Of a DNA stretch of 21,048 nucleotides, positions 1 to 9,501 are shown piece by piece. The first letter of the stretch is position 1, and each line of letters begins with the position of its first letter. The translations under genes and the position numbers were made by a program. The notes under the pieces are model-generated. The model saw only the letters and a list, made by a program, of their open reading frames with translations. It made no database searches and had not been told where the DNA came from. The stretch lies in NCBI GenBank assembly GCA_964507925.1, contig CAZDRB010000008.1, positions 1-21,048 on the forward strand. Direction: 5' to 3'. This DNA is from CAZDRB01 sp964507925. Its GTDB lineage: Bacteria; Patescibacteriota; Microgenomatia; UBA1400; UBA12108.

Positions 1-281
1 CCCTGGATAAAGTTCATGGCGAAGGAGAGGATGAGTGTGAAGAGGAAGGTGGTGTAGGCAACTCTAGGGGAGAGCGCCAAGAAGTGCGAGACATAGTGAA
101 AAAGGATGATGTAGGCGATCGTGATCAATGGGTCAAAGGAGATGCGGTCAAGTCCTACGATCGAGATATTGCCCCCGAGTCCTGCGAGTAGTCCAGAGAG
201 GAGTCCGGCGATGACATTGGCGAGGACAAACGTCAGGATAATGAGAATGAATGATTTGAGTTTCGATAAAAAGTTAGACAT
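1..281 (-). CDS. Partial membrane protein, 5' end only; function unknown
   Basis: An open frame starts with ATG at 281 and runs off the left edge after about 93 codons. The peptide begins MSNFLSKLKSF and is very hydrophobic, with about three predicted membrane segments: near residues 9-33, 50-68 and 77-92. AAGGAG lies 6 bases before the ATG, a good Shine-Dalgarno that supports the start. The first 8 bases overlap the end of the giant gene (ATGTCTAA: its TAA stop lies inside this start), so the two are probably translationally coupled and co-transcribed. That suggests a membrane partner of the giant exported protein, but this is only context. I do not recognise the family, and the C-terminus is outside the window. 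Confidence 0.8.
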   Translation of the reverse strand, partial: MSNFLSKLKSFILIILTFVLANVIAGLLSGLLAGLGGNISIVGLDRISFDPLITIAYIILFHYVSHFLALSPRVAYTTFLFTLILSFAMNFIQ

Positions 282-3200
282 TTGTACTCCTTGCTATATT
301 TATAAATGATTGTGATTGTGATTGCAAGCTATCCCACCAAATCCTGATCCGGTCGAGGAGACTAGGTTTGGGGGCAGTAGAAAGGGTTGAAACGTCAAAG
401 CCGGCAGAATCAAAGAGAGTGACGAGTGAGGATGTATTTGGGGAGTCACTAAGGGAGGCGACTAGAATATCGTGGCGAAGGGTGGACAGATTGTCGCCGT
501 AAGAGGCGAGAGTAGTTACATTTTCTGGGACAAAGTGATCATTAAGATCAGGGAGGATAAAGCCTTGGATTTCGTCTGCTTTTGGGAGTAAACTTGTGAG
601 ATCGTCAACTTCGCGTAGGATGTCTAGTTTTCTCCAGTTGCCTGATTCGTAAATGACGTTGTAGGAGTAGAACTTGCCGGTGTCCGAGGCCTTGACTACT
701 GCAACGTACTGATTGGCGCTAGTCTGGTAGATAGCCCCGTACTGGTGATTGGCGCTGTCATCGGTGAGTGCGCGGACTCTGGTATTGAGAGTCTCGGCCA
801 TTGTCTCTAGACCATTTTGAGTTTTGCGAATGATTTTTTCGGGAATAATTATGCCGTCTGATGTAGTTAGCGAGGCCGGGGCGTCAAGAGCTCTTGAGAG
901 CTGAGCTAGTTCTGGCTGAGTAGCATGGGGAAAGACCTCGGCGAGTTTTTGCACTTGCTCTCTACCTAGCTGGTGCTCAGATCCGGCAAATGCGCGGGAT
1001 ACTACCTCGACCTGAGTCTTTGGCTCCCATGGCCACCTAAAGCGGCTGGTAGTTGTCTCTATCGCTTCTGCGACAGGAGGAATAGCTGGAGCAGTCAGCG
1101 CCTGTGGTTCAAAGACTTTTTCTGGTGATCCGGTTAATTTGTCGGTGAAGTGGATGGCGTCGCTCTCACTTAGCTTGAGCCTTTCCTGAAAGTATGTAGA
1201 GATAGCGTCGGCATTTTTTCTATTCTGTTTGACGTCTCCGAGGAGGGTGTTGAGTTCGTTGACATGGCGCGTGACAACTCCCTGGGTATCAGACGACCTA
1301 GCGAGAGCTCCGGCAATTACAAGGCGCTCAGAAGCGTCCAAGGAGTCGGGGAGCGCGTCCAGAAGTTGAGTAGCGCGCTCGGGAGTGATGGTTCTACCTT
1401 CTCCAGCTAGTTGCCTGACCAAGCGGTCAGCGTCGGTTTGGTTCCAGGGCATGGTCGGGAGCTTGATTTCGGGGAGTTTGAGAGAGGGGAGTTTCCAAGT
1501 ACTGGGATTGAGTGGTGAGGAAGCAAACCAATCACCTAATGATGGTCCGGCAGGAGTAACATTGAGTCCGTCTAGTGTGGGAGTTAGGTCGTCAAAAAAT
1601 CTTTGAATATCAATAGAGTCAGGGGTTTGAGAGGCCAGATCAAAAGCTGAGATGGCTTTCTTGGCGTCTTGGATTATCTCGAGCTGGTCTACAAAAGCCG
1701 AAGCGTCACTATAAGGACTACCATCTGAAAGTTTTCTACCGACATAATTTTGTGGAATTTGCTCTCCATATTCCCATATAGGCATGGCAAGTCGATCTAA
1801 GTCAACCGCAGTTCGATGGATTCCGTAACTATTTAATCTCGAATCTACGATCTCACTTGAGGCAATCCAGACTTTTCCAGTTTGCTTATCACGGAAAAAT
1901 AGGTACTCAATTTTATTGTCTCTTGATCTGACTATAAATGCGTCAACGTCCTTACAAATCTGATTAGGACAAGCGGCGTGGTTATAGGTTTGTGTAATTT
2001 TATTAAAATCTGGGGCATAATTTGGATCTGTCCAGATCCAAGTAGTTGGATTGTCAGGATCTGTGAAACTACCGAGCTTACCCAATCTTTGATTACTTAG
2101 TCCTTGCTTAAAGTCTTCTGGTAAATTCGCATATTGACTACTCCTGCCAGGTCTATATTCAAGCCCACCATAAAAGATGTTGTTTGCAACATTTGGATCT
2201 GAAAAATTAAGTGGATTTTTGTCAAGTATGCTTAGTCTTTGTTGAACTGGTGTTGGTAGAGACATTAACTTTTCTCCAATTCCCTTGCCAAACCAACCCC
2301 TATCTCCCCTATGAGAAGCTACTCTCCATACTCCTTGACTGTTGGATTTGTAATAAGATCTCGTATATAACTTGCCATCAATCTCAACATATCCGACGGC
2401 AAAGAGGCGGGAGCCGTCGGAGTAAGGTCTAGAAATGTGGATAGTTGTATTACCAATTGTGATGGACTCAACGGGCTCAAGTCCCTGAGAGGCTAGATAT
2501 TCGGGCGTTAGTTGAGGCACTTTTTCTGCCCCAGGACTACCCTTGATAACTGATTCATTGACTATTCTCCTGGCTTCGGTCTTTGATGGGTTTTGAACAG
2601 TCCCACGATAAGACACAGTCGAGTCGGTGAACACTCTGTCAAGAGCTTCAGAGACAATCCCTCGTTGAGTAATACCAATTTCGATATTATTGTGAGCGAT
2701 GAAGCTGTCGAGATCTTGCTTTATAAGCGCTCGAACTTCTTTGTCAGAATATCCTTGCATCAATAAGCCTTCGGCTTTTTGAGTGAGTTTTTGTGTTTGA
2801 GTTTCTATGGCAGCGCGAATGGCTTGGTTAGCGCGCTGTGTTTCCTTGCCAACGAAAGGTAGTTTTTCTAGGAGATCCCAGTTTTTGGGATTAACTCTAG
2901 ATCCTGCCCATACCTGTGAAAGTGACGGGGCGGGGACATTGTCTATGACTTCTTCTACAACAAGTTCGTTTATGTCTACAGATGGCTCTACTAGGTCGAC
3001 TGGAGGCGCTTCTTCTTGAACGATCTTGTCTGCCTCGGTTCGCGCAATTACGTCATCTGGGGCAGTTTGTGGGGCATCAGCGACGCCTGCGGGAGGTGTA
3101 TCAGCAACTGCACCGGAGGGAGGCGTGTCTACAACAGCGCCAGCGGGAGGGAGTGGGGTGGTGTCAACTACCTTTGCGTGACGGACAACAAGGTCATCTA

Positions 3201-6200
3201 TTTGAGAGTCGGTGAGTCCGTAGGGGGAGAGGGCGGCGCGAAGAGCAGCCGGATCCTCGGCAAACTCAGTGGCGAGGCGCTCGATGCGTGCTAGGTGAAG
3301 ATCAATGTTTTTGCCGGAGAGACCGTCAAGTGAGAGCGCTCCAGTCAAGTGGGCTCCCTGAGGAAGCGGGTTAGAGGGGAGGGTGAGAGTTGTTATCTTT
3401 TCTGGAGCGGGCAAGAGATTGGAGAGCGCGGTGTTTGATGTTGTAGTGTTCTCTATTCCCATCCAAGAATTGCCAGACTTTGTGACTTCCATCCTGTTGA
3501 ACCTGCCTGTTTCGTCGCGGAAGACGCCGTATGTTTTACCATCTGATTCAAAGAGGAAGCCGAAGCGATTAGTACCTACGCCGGCTTCAATCACTTCGTC
3601 TGGGCGAAGAGCTCGAGACTCCACGAGATCTTGGAGCGAGAGTGATTGACCTCTAACTTCTACAAGGAGAGCTCGAGGATCGAGATGGTTGCCGCCCGTT
3701 TTGATGTTTTGAGCATAGGCGATAATCTTGACTGCCGCCTCGGCGCGGTCTGCCTCGGGAAGGAGTCTCGTGAGATTGGTAATGATTGGGTCATCAGGCG
3801 AGATAACTGCAAAATCTAGTTTTTCGAGAGCGCGAGCGAGGTCTCTCTCAGGACTAGACTGGAAGAACCAGGATCCGTCATCGTTTTTGAGCCCAAGTCG
3901 TTCGAGAATGGGGACATCTGTCCGAGGAGTGAACTTGGCGCTAGTTGGCTTGGTAATTCTTCTTGGACTCACGATGTTGCCGGCTTCGTCGAGCGTGCTA
4001 CCGATCCTGACCGAGCTACTTGAGGGTATCTCAAACGTAGTGCCAAAATAGCCGATTTTTCGGGGAGGAGCGTCGCCGATCTGGACAAACATGCCTCTTT
4101 CGAGTGTGGTCGCTTTGCCTCCGGCAGTAATTGTGTCACCAGGGCGTAGTTTTAGTGTGCCAAACAAGGCGTTTTCTTTGGGGACAATAAGATTGGCATG
4201 TGGCTCTGCGGTAACTAGCCTTACGAGGTATTCTGCCTCGGCTAAGGTATATTTACTTCTAGCAGAAAGATCGCCGATGGGATTATTAATGATTTGGGCA
4301 AGTGCTGACGTTCCCTGGTTTTGACCAAAGGCTTGGCCACTAACAACTAACTCAATTAGCTCGGACTCGGTGTAAGGACTGCCATCAAGCAAGGCGCGGA
4401 CGTTATCAAAGTCGAGTTGAAAATCAAGCAGGCGGGCGGTTGTTTCGTCGCTTAAGCCGAACTCGGAGAGAAGAGCTCTCGTGTTTTCACCAAAATTGGG
4501 ATCGAGAGAGTCTCCGCCATTTTTGAGGGTAATAAGGTTTTCGCGGTACCTGTGGAGAATATTTGCGATCTCGTCGCCATTTCTGACTGGGTTTTGGGCG
4601 ATGATCTCGGCTAGGATGTCGGTCTGGTTACCTGGAGGGAGGAGGGGAAGAATACTCTCAAGATTTTCTGGTTCGACATTTAGACCTCTCACCCTCAGCT
4701 GTTCGGCTATAGACTCGATATTCGTAAAGTTGCGAGATGCAGCGCTCGTATCTACGAGCGAGGTTGTGATCGGGCCGGCGCCGGGGACACCTGAGGCGAC
4801 AAGAGTTGTGAACCTTTCAGCTTGGAGAGCCTGAGCAAAGATGTTTCTGGTGCTCTCAGAAACATCAGAAAGATGAAAGAGCGACTCGGCTAGGGTGAGG
4901 GGGCGACCTTTGTTCGTGACATCGGTTAGGATGTTGTTATAACCAAGAACGAGCTTGTTGATCTCGCCTCCGTCCTTGAGACCATATTTGTTAGCTAGCT
5001 CGAGCATAGATACAAAAGTCTTGGCCTGTGCCAGAGCTTGTTCTGGAGAGATCCCTGGAGACCTTCGAGCGACTAGTTTTTGAATAAACTCGTTTCGACC
5101 TGCTTCGGTTGAGAGATCAGCATTTTTAAGAATACTGGTTCTGGTGAAGTCTTTGTAAGCTAGAGGAGAAACAGGTTTGGGCGAAACAAGATCTATCTTG
5201 AGAGTGGCTCTGAGCTCATCTATTTTCCCGGCAGGGATTTCTGCACCTGAATATGCGAGGTAGTTGGCGCGAGTTTGATCAAGGAGATCATTTAGATAGT
5301 TATCAAAAACTGCGGGCTGAACAGTAATATCTGGAATATTTACCGCGTTTGATCTTGCATTTCTTAGTGCAAGCGCAAGGATCTCGTCTTCACTGCCAAA
5401 TCCGTTACGAAGCGCTGTCTCGGTGATCCCCCCAACTAGTTTGGAGGTACCGCGGAAGGGAGCAGAGATGACCCTGCCAAGAAAGTCTACAGTCCATTGA
5501 TCGGCTGTGGCAAATGCGGCGCGAAGGGTAGTGTTGCCCACCTTGAGATCTGGGACAAGGGCTCGGAACACAAAATCTGGCTCAGATACGGCAAGGAGAG
5601 TTTTGTTAAAGGCGAGGCTCGCGGCCTCTCTAAAGCCGGCTTCTCGGGCAGTAGTGACCACACTTCTGGTTAAGAGCTGACCTGACCTGATCGCAAAAGC
5701 CTTGGCGCCACTCCTAACTAGCCCTGCGCCGATTCCGGTTGTGACATCAGCGACAAAGAAGGCTGCCTGAACACCGGGCTTTGCAGCAGCAGCAAGCCTT
5801 CCACCTGAGCCAAGGAGATCCCAGTAATTTGCGTCAGCGTTTTCGGCAAAGACCTCGGCGTTGAGCTCGGCGTTCCTCTCGGCATATTCGAGAAAAGCAT
5901 TGGTGCCAGCGGCTCCACCTCTAGAAATTGGCGGCTCGCCGGTGTAGGCCGAGAGGAACTGCCAGGCGTCTATTCCTTGTAAATATTGCTTATCTATCCA
6001 GCTCAAATCCTCTTTTTCTGAGAGCTTGAGGGCTGTCAAGCGAGCTTGACCTGCTTCGTCCAGAGAGCTAAAGAGCAAGGATGATAAATCAGGAATAGAC
6101 TCGGTGGCACTGTTTATCATCGCGAGCGTGGTTGCAGCCCGAGTTTGAATAGCATCGTGATAGGTAGTGGGCATCAAAAATCCGGAGCGCTTAAAAGCCG

Positions 6201-9042
6201 AGGCGATCGGGCCAATGATCCTGATATCTTCGATTCTTTCGGCTGTTTGGTCGTGGGCATAGGTTTCGTTAAAGGCAAGGACTTGATCCTCTTGACAGGT
6301 TCCCTCAAAACAAGTGAGACCGACAGCACAACTACCACTTCTTGAGACATAGGTAGGGGCAGAGGGAGAAACATTTTTACTACAAATATCTCCGGGTCCT
6401 CCGACGGCAAGAGTTGTCCCTGGCTTGGGGGCAAGGCAGGTTTCGCCCGTAAGACAATCAGAGGCTCCTAGGTCGGCGATCTCGCTATTGCCTTTACCTT
6501 TGCCACACCAGCCACCACGGGCTCGACAAGACTGACCGGGGAGGAGTGAGAGCAATGATTCTCCTTGAGAGCAGAGATCGGCAGGACCTAGTTTTTGGAG
6601 GGATTTGCTGCCGGAAGTGCTCCGGCAGAGCCAGCAAGAGGAGCCGGAAACAAAGGCTTGACCAGTCTCGACACAAGCAGCCTTGGCAAGAAGGGAGGAG
6701 CTTGCAATATCTGTGACTGCTGGAGGAGCAAAAAGGGAGAGATTGATGACTGAGGCGCTGACATTTTGACCATTGAGAGCTTGGTTGGCGATCACGGTCT
6801 TGGCTTCCGCGGTAAAGTCACAGCGATTTGTAGTCTGATTACAAGTCAAGAGATCGTTGTTGCAACGGGGGAAGAGGCCTCCCCACATGGTTCGACATTC
6901 TTGACCGTACTCTCCCTTTAAGGTGTCACGAGAAGCGTCGTTTAGCGAGGTGGAGTAGACCTCAGCGTAGACCCTAGCCAAGGTATCATCGGTAACGCAG
7001 GAGTGCCTGTTTGCATTGACGTTGTAGATACAAGCTCCGGAGCAGGAGGCGTCGCAGAAATTGTGGGAGATATTTTGAAGATTGGCGAGGATTTCTTGAG
7101 GATCCTCGCCGCGGAGCGAGAAGCTAGCGTTATTTTGGACGGTGGTAAGGATTTCTTCTGCGGTCAAGTTGGGATTGGAGGTGATGTAGCTTGAGACGGC
7201 TTGGGCTTGCTGGTAGGCAGTTGAGATAACGCAGATATTCAGATCTTGATTACATCTGAGGCCGGTATTACAAGCCGAGGCAACTCCTTGATCGGCGCCG
7301 ATTCCAGGAATACAACAGCGGTCTAGCATGCCTCCACAAGCCGGGACTGTGGCGCTACCTGCTCCGCCGCCTCCAACAACTCGTGTACCACGAAGACTCG
7401 CAAGATTAAGGCTTGCAGATGTTGAGGCAACAAGCACTCCATCAGTTGAGACTAGTTGAGCCGTATTGATACACTCGAAGTCGCCACCAGCGGTTGCGAT
7501 ACAGGCTCCGTTTACGGAATATCTCTTGTCACAAAGATTGATACAAGCTGATAGCTTTTTCTGGATTGTTTCTGTAGCTTGACCCCGACTAGCGAGGATT
7601 AGCTCGGCGGAAGTGCCGACAAGCTTGTTCTCGGCTGCTGCCTGGGCGGTAAGTCTCTGGGCATCTGCATTTGCAATGCTTTCGGTACCGGCTAGAGTTG
7701 CTAGGCGAGTTATTTCGGTTTGTTGTAGTAACTGTTGCTCAGCTAATTCTGCCTCGGCTTTTTGGGTAAGTCTATTGACTGTATCTTGATAAGTATCGGG
7801 ACTAAGTTCAAAGATCTTTTGGATCGCGAGATCTTCGACTGTGAGACCTGCAAGGTCAGAATTTTGACAATCTTCTAGTATGGGGCCTTTTTGTCCGGGG
7901 TTATTGCAAAAAGCGGCGCGTAGTGCGCTCGCGTTATTTCGGTTTGTAGTGAGCTCGGTTTGAAGTTCGAGTCCAAGACCGTATGAGGTATCAATTGAGC
8001 CTGTTGTGACTAGTTGTTGCGCGAGTCCGACGGCTGCGAGGCGATCCTGCTCTTTTTGATCAACCTCTTCGATGCAGGTGACAAATTCTTTTCGCTCACA
8101 GGTGTTGTTTGTGCTATTCCAAACTCTGAGATTGCGCCCATCACATCCCGTACAGGCTGCTTGCTCGCGTTTGAGTTTTTGTTCTTGGGCGTAAGTGAGA
8201 CCCTGAGTCATGTTTTCGATGTAGCTCAGCCCTCCCTCGGTTAAGATAATCTCACCTGATTCGTCGACTTTGCCACATTGTTGTTCGCGGTAGGCCTGTG
8301 TGTTTTGACCCTCGCCGGTTGTCAGATATAGCGTGCGCAGATTCTCTTGGCACTCAGTGATGAGATCCCTAACTGCTTCTTGGTTTTCGTTCTCGTTTTG
8401 AGTATCTGCCCAGTCACTATATTCTGTAGTGCCTGGTTCGGGAGTGACGGTAGTTTTGGTGGTCTCGGCCCATTTGCCTCCGATACACTCCATATATACT
8501 GGTTGACCATTTATGGTATTTCTTACTTTTACAGACCCTGCCTTGTAAAGAACGCCGTTGATATTACAGTAGTCGCCAGTATCGCTCGTGACGATTGCCG
8601 AGTAGCCTGACTCAGTCTTGGCTTTGCCACAGCAGATCTCTTTGCCTCCATAACAAGCTCCGTTCCCGGCGGGGCGACCGACTGTGATACAGTTTTGGCC
8701 GGTCTCGACCTTGACACATTCAAAGCCGTTGCCGACGCAAGTATTGGCGCCAGTGTTTTCTGTGGCACTTTTGGCTTTGCCACCACATTCTTGTGATTCT
8801 CTAGACTTACAGGTGGCATCCTTGGTAGACCAAAAGAGCTCGTTTTTGCCGGAGCAGCCTTTACAGTCTTTTCTTTCGATCTCACTAACCTTGGCGATCT
8901 CAACTGGTTCGGCGATCAAGTTAAGGGGATTGAGCGGGTGAGTAGGAGCGGCTAGGGTAAAAGTAACAAGCGCCAAGACTAGCGCGACGAGAGCCGTGAA
9001 TAAGTAGAGCTTGCGATTTTTAGGCAAACGTATGATAGGCAT
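274..9042 (-). CDS. Giant (2922 aa) exported Cys-rich protein, function unknown
   Basis: No known family was recognised. Residues 7-11 are basic and 12-32 are strongly hydrophobic: a signal peptide (possible cleavage near LAA-PTH) or an N-terminal anchor. Residues 60 to about 917 are rich in Cys, including two copies of C-x2-C-x7-W-x6-C-x7-C (C60-C86 and C297-C323) and a CC...C..GL.C....N.C knot-like patch near 565-605. After about 917 Cys is almost absent, apart from a CPNQIC pair near 2360. A Pro-rich linker lies at about 1960-1995. The C-terminal third has repeats with the pattern PSL...W..S..NP..W.L (about 2040 and 2500) and several short beta-type units containing TG[KR]. The start ATG has no Shine-Dalgarno; TATGAT ends 8 bases before it. 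The Cys-rich part implies disulfides outside the membrane. A surface adhesin or host-contact protein is plausible but unproven. Confidence 0.9.
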   Translation of the reverse strand: MPIIRLPKNRKLYLFTALVALVLALVTFTLAAPTHPLNPLNLIAEPVEIAKVSEIERKDCKGCSGKNELFWSTKDATCKSRESQECGGKAKSATENTGANTCVGNGFECVKVETGQNCITVGRPAGNGACYGGKEICCGKAKTESGYSAIVTSDTGDYCNINGVLYKAGSVKVRNTINGQPVYMECIGGKWAETTKTTVTPEPGTTEYSDWADTQNENENQEAVRDLITECQENLRTLYLTTGEGQNTQAYREQQCGKVDESGEIILTEGGLSYIENMTQGLTYAQEQKLKREQAACTGCDGRNLRVWNSTNNTCERKEFVTCIEEVDQKEQDRLAAVGLAQQLVTTGSIDTSYGLGLELQTELTTNRNNASALRAAFCNNPGQKGPILEDCQNSDLAGLTVEDLAIQKIFELSPDTYQDTVNRLTQKAEAELAEQQLLQQTEITRLATLAGTESIANADAQRLTAQAAAENKLVGTSAELILASRGQATETIQKKLSACINLCDKRYSVNGACIATAGGDFECINTAQLVSTDGVLVASTSASLNLASLRGTRVVGGGGAGSATVPACGGMLDRCCIPGIGADQGVASACNTGLRCNQDLNICVISTAYQQAQAVSSYITSNPNLTAEEILTTVQNNASFSLRGEDPQEILANLQNISHNFCDASCSGACIYNVNANRHSCVTDDTLARVYAEVYSTSLNDASRDTLKGEYGQECRTMWGGLFPRCNNDLLTCNQTTNRCDFTAEAKTVIANQALNGQNVSASVINLSLFAPPAVTDIASSSLLAKAACVETGQAFVSGSSCWLCRSTSGSKSLQKLGPADLCSQGESLLSLLPGQSCRARGGWCGKGKGNSEIADLGASDCLTGETCLAPKPGTTLAVGGPGDICSKNVSPSAPTYVSRSGSCAVGLTCFEGTCQEDQVLAFNETYAHDQTAERIEDIRIIGPIASAFKRSGFLMPTTYHDAIQTRAATTLAMINSATESIPDLSSLLFSSLDEAGQARLTALKLSEKEDLSWIDKQYLQGIDAWQFLSAYTGEPPISRGGAAGTNAFLEYAERNAELNAEVFAENADANYWDLLGSGGRLAAAAKPGVQAAFFVADVTTGIGAGLVRSGAKAFAIRSGQLLTRSVVTTAREAGFREAASLAFNKTLLAVSEPDFVFRALVPDLKVGNTTLRAAFATADQWTVDFLGRVISAPFRGTSKLVGGITETALRNGFGSEDEILALALRNARSNAVNIPDITVQPAVFDNYLNDLLDQTRANYLAYSGAEIPAGKIDELRATLKIDLVSPKPVSPLAYKDFTRTSILKNADLSTEAGRNEFIQKLVARRSPGISPEQALAQAKTFVSMLELANKYGLKDGGEINKLVLGYNNILTDVTNKGRPLTLAESLFHLSDVSESTRNIFAQALQAERFTTLVASGVPGAGPITTSLVDTSAASRNFTNIESIAEQLRVRGLNVEPENLESILPLLPPGNQTDILAEIIAQNPVRNGDEIANILHRYRENLITLKNGGDSLDPNFGENTRALLSEFGLSDETTARLLDFQLDFDNVRALLDGSPYTESELIELVVSGQAFGQNQGTSALAQIINNPIGDLSARSKYTLAEAEYLVRLVTAEPHANLIVPKENALFGTLKLRPGDTITAGGKATTLERGMFVQIGDAPPRKIGYFGTTFEIPSSSSVRIGSTLDEAGNIVSPRRITKPTSAKFTPRTDVPILERLGLKNDDGSWFFQSSPERDLARALEKLDFAVISPDDPIITNLTRLLPEADRAEAAVKIIAYAQNIKTGGNHLDPRALLVEVRGQSLSLQDLVESRALRPDEVIEAGVGTNRFGFLFESDGKTYGVFRDETGRFNRMEVTKSGNSWMGIENTTTSNTALSNLLPAPEKITTLTLPSNPLPQGAHLTGALSLDGLSGKNIDLHLARIERLATEFAEDPAALRAALSPYGLTDSQIDDLVVRHAKVVDTTPLPPAGAVVDTPPSGAVADTPPAGVADAPQTAPDDVIARTEADKIVQEEAPPVDLVEPSVDINELVVEEVIDNVPAPSLSQVWAGSRVNPKNWDLLEKLPFVGKETQRANQAIRAAIETQTQKLTQKAEGLLMQGYSDKEVRALIKQDLDSFIAHNNIEIGITQRGIVSEALDRVFTDSTVSYRGTVQNPSKTEARRIVNESVIKGSPGAEKVPQLTPEYLASQGLEPVESITIGNTTIHISRPYSDGSRLFAVGYVEIDGKLYTRSYYKSNSQGVWRVASHRGDRGWFGKGIGEKLMSLPTPVQQRLSILDKNPLNFSDPNVANNIFYGGLEYRPGRSSQYANLPEDFKQGLSNQRLGKLGSFTDPDNPTTWIWTDPNYAPDFNKITQTYNHAACPNQICKDVDAFIVRSRDNKIEYLFFRDKQTGKVWIASSEIVDSRLNSYGIHRTAVDLDRLAMPIWEYGEQIPQNYVGRKLSDGSPYSDASAFVDQLEIIQDAKKAISAFDLASQTPDSIDIQRFFDDLTPTLDGLNVTPAGPSLGDWFASSPLNPSTWKLPSLKLPEIKLPTMPWNQTDADRLVRQLAGEGRTITPERATQLLDALPDSLDASERLVIAGALARSSDTQGVVTRHVNELNTLLGDVKQNRKNADAISTYFQERLKLSESDAIHFTDKLTGSPEKVFEPQALTAPAIPPVAEAIETTTSRFRWPWEPKTQVEVVSRAFAGSEHQLGREQVQKLAEVFPHATQPELAQLSRALDAPASLTTSDGIIIPEKIIRKTQNGLETMAETLNTRVRALTDDSANHQYGAIYQTSANQYVAVVKASDTGKFYSYNVIYESGNWRKLDILREVDDLTSLLPKADEIQGFILPDLNDHFVPENVTTLASYGDNLSTLRHDILVASLSDSPNTSSLVTLFDSAGFDVSTLSTAPKPSLLDRIRIWWDSLQSQSQSFINIARSTNV

Positions 9043-9050
9043 GGATAACT

Positions 9051-9056
9051 ATCATA
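9051..9056 (-). promoter_or_regulatory. Candidate -10 box for the giant gene
   Basis: On the minus strand TATGAT is followed by 8 bases and then the giant gene's ATG, which would give a nearly leaderless transcript. No good -35 is seen at 16-18 bases (TTGACT lies 21 bases upstream). The gene may also be read from the promoter of the HTH gene, whose stop is 44 bases upstream. Confidence 0.35.
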
Positions 9057-9086
9057 GTAGCGTTTTTTGGAGAGCTTAGTCAATGC

Positions 9087-9293
9087 CTAGGATTGGTCTG
9101 GATTGATGCCTAACAACCAAAGGACTTGTTCTTTTTTGTAGCGACGGTCGCCACGTGAGTTGATGCGGATCGCCGGGAGTTTGCCGCGTTTGCCCCAGCG
9201 TTTGAGGGTTAGAGGTGAGACACGGAGGAGATCGGCGACTTCGCGGACGGTGAGGAGGTCAGGGAGATTTTTGAGGTCAACTTTGTCGGACAT
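9087..9293 (-). CDS. Small HTH DNA-binding protein (MerR/excisionase-like)
   Basis: The 68-residue protein is almost entirely one winged-helix domain of the MerR/excisionase-like (HTH_17) type. Residues about 13-62 read LLTVREVADLLRVSP, then TLKRWGKRGKLPAIRI, then GDRRYKKEQVLWLL: helix, turn, recognition helix and wing. Such proteins bind DNA as small regulators or recombination factors. The frame is open up to 9347, but the transcript predicted from the promoter at 9338-9366 starts near 9331, so the ATG at 9293 (MSDKVDL) is chosen; AGGA lies about 10 bases before it. The giant gene begins 44 bases downstream on the same strand, so this protein may control it or itself. Palindromes and direct repeats upstream are possible operators. 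No integrase is near, so an excisionase role is less likely. Confidence 0.85.
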   Translation of the reverse strand: MSDKVDLKNLPDLLTVREVADLLRVSPLTLKRWGKRGKLPAIRINSRGDRRYKKEQVLWLLGINPDQS

Positions 9294-9337
9294 ACTTTTG
9301 ATTCCTAAAAATATTATTCGCTCTGGACAGTAGCTAC

Positions 9338-9366
9338 ATATTAACAACTGTAGGGGTATGTGTCAA
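9338..9366 (-). promoter_or_regulatory. Strong sigma70-type promoter of the HTH gene
   Basis: Minus strand: TTGACA (9361-9366), a 17-base spacer, and TAATAT (9338-9343) preceded by TGT, an extended -10. Transcription should start near 9331, about 38 bases before the ATG at 9293. This is among the best promoter matches in the window. Confidence 0.75.
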
Positions 9367-9380
9367 TAGGATACTGTTTG

Positions 9381-9389
9381 TGTGGATAG
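9381..9389 (-). promoter_or_regulatory. DnaA-box-like 9-mer, one mismatch
   Basis: TGTGGATAG on the plus strand reads CTATCCACA on the minus strand, one base from the DnaA consensus TTATCCACA. It lies just upstream of the HTH promoter and 158 bases from a perfect box. It may be chance. Confidence 0.25.
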
Positions 9390-9401
9390 ATGTAGCATTT
9401 A

Positions 9402-9423
9402 GTATATAGTCTATGGTATATAG
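9402..9423. repeat. Direct repeat GTATATAG x2
   Basis: GTATATAG occurs at 9402-9409 and again at 9416-9423, 14 bases apart centre to centre. The pair lies about 35-55 bases upstream of the HTH gene's -35 box, so it could be a protein binding site. Confidence 0.4.
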
Positions 9424-9501
9424 ATGGAAAAGAGATTAGATTGATGTATTTGGATTGTGCGTCATTCTACGCACTTTGTGCTTCGTTTGGGGCACGGACT
9501 C

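Noticed and set aside
1680..2470. Polymorphic-toxin or ADP-ribosyltransferase domain in the AT-rich part of the giant protein
   Set aside because: The composition shift is real, but no catalytic motif could be recognised and the domain is internal, not C-terminal as in most such toxins.
121..8941. Plus-strand and alternative-frame open frames of 60-124 codons across the giant gene
   Set aside because: They lie opposite or out of frame with a continuous 2922-codon frame, lack Shine-Dalgarno or promoter signals, and have unnatural residue composition.
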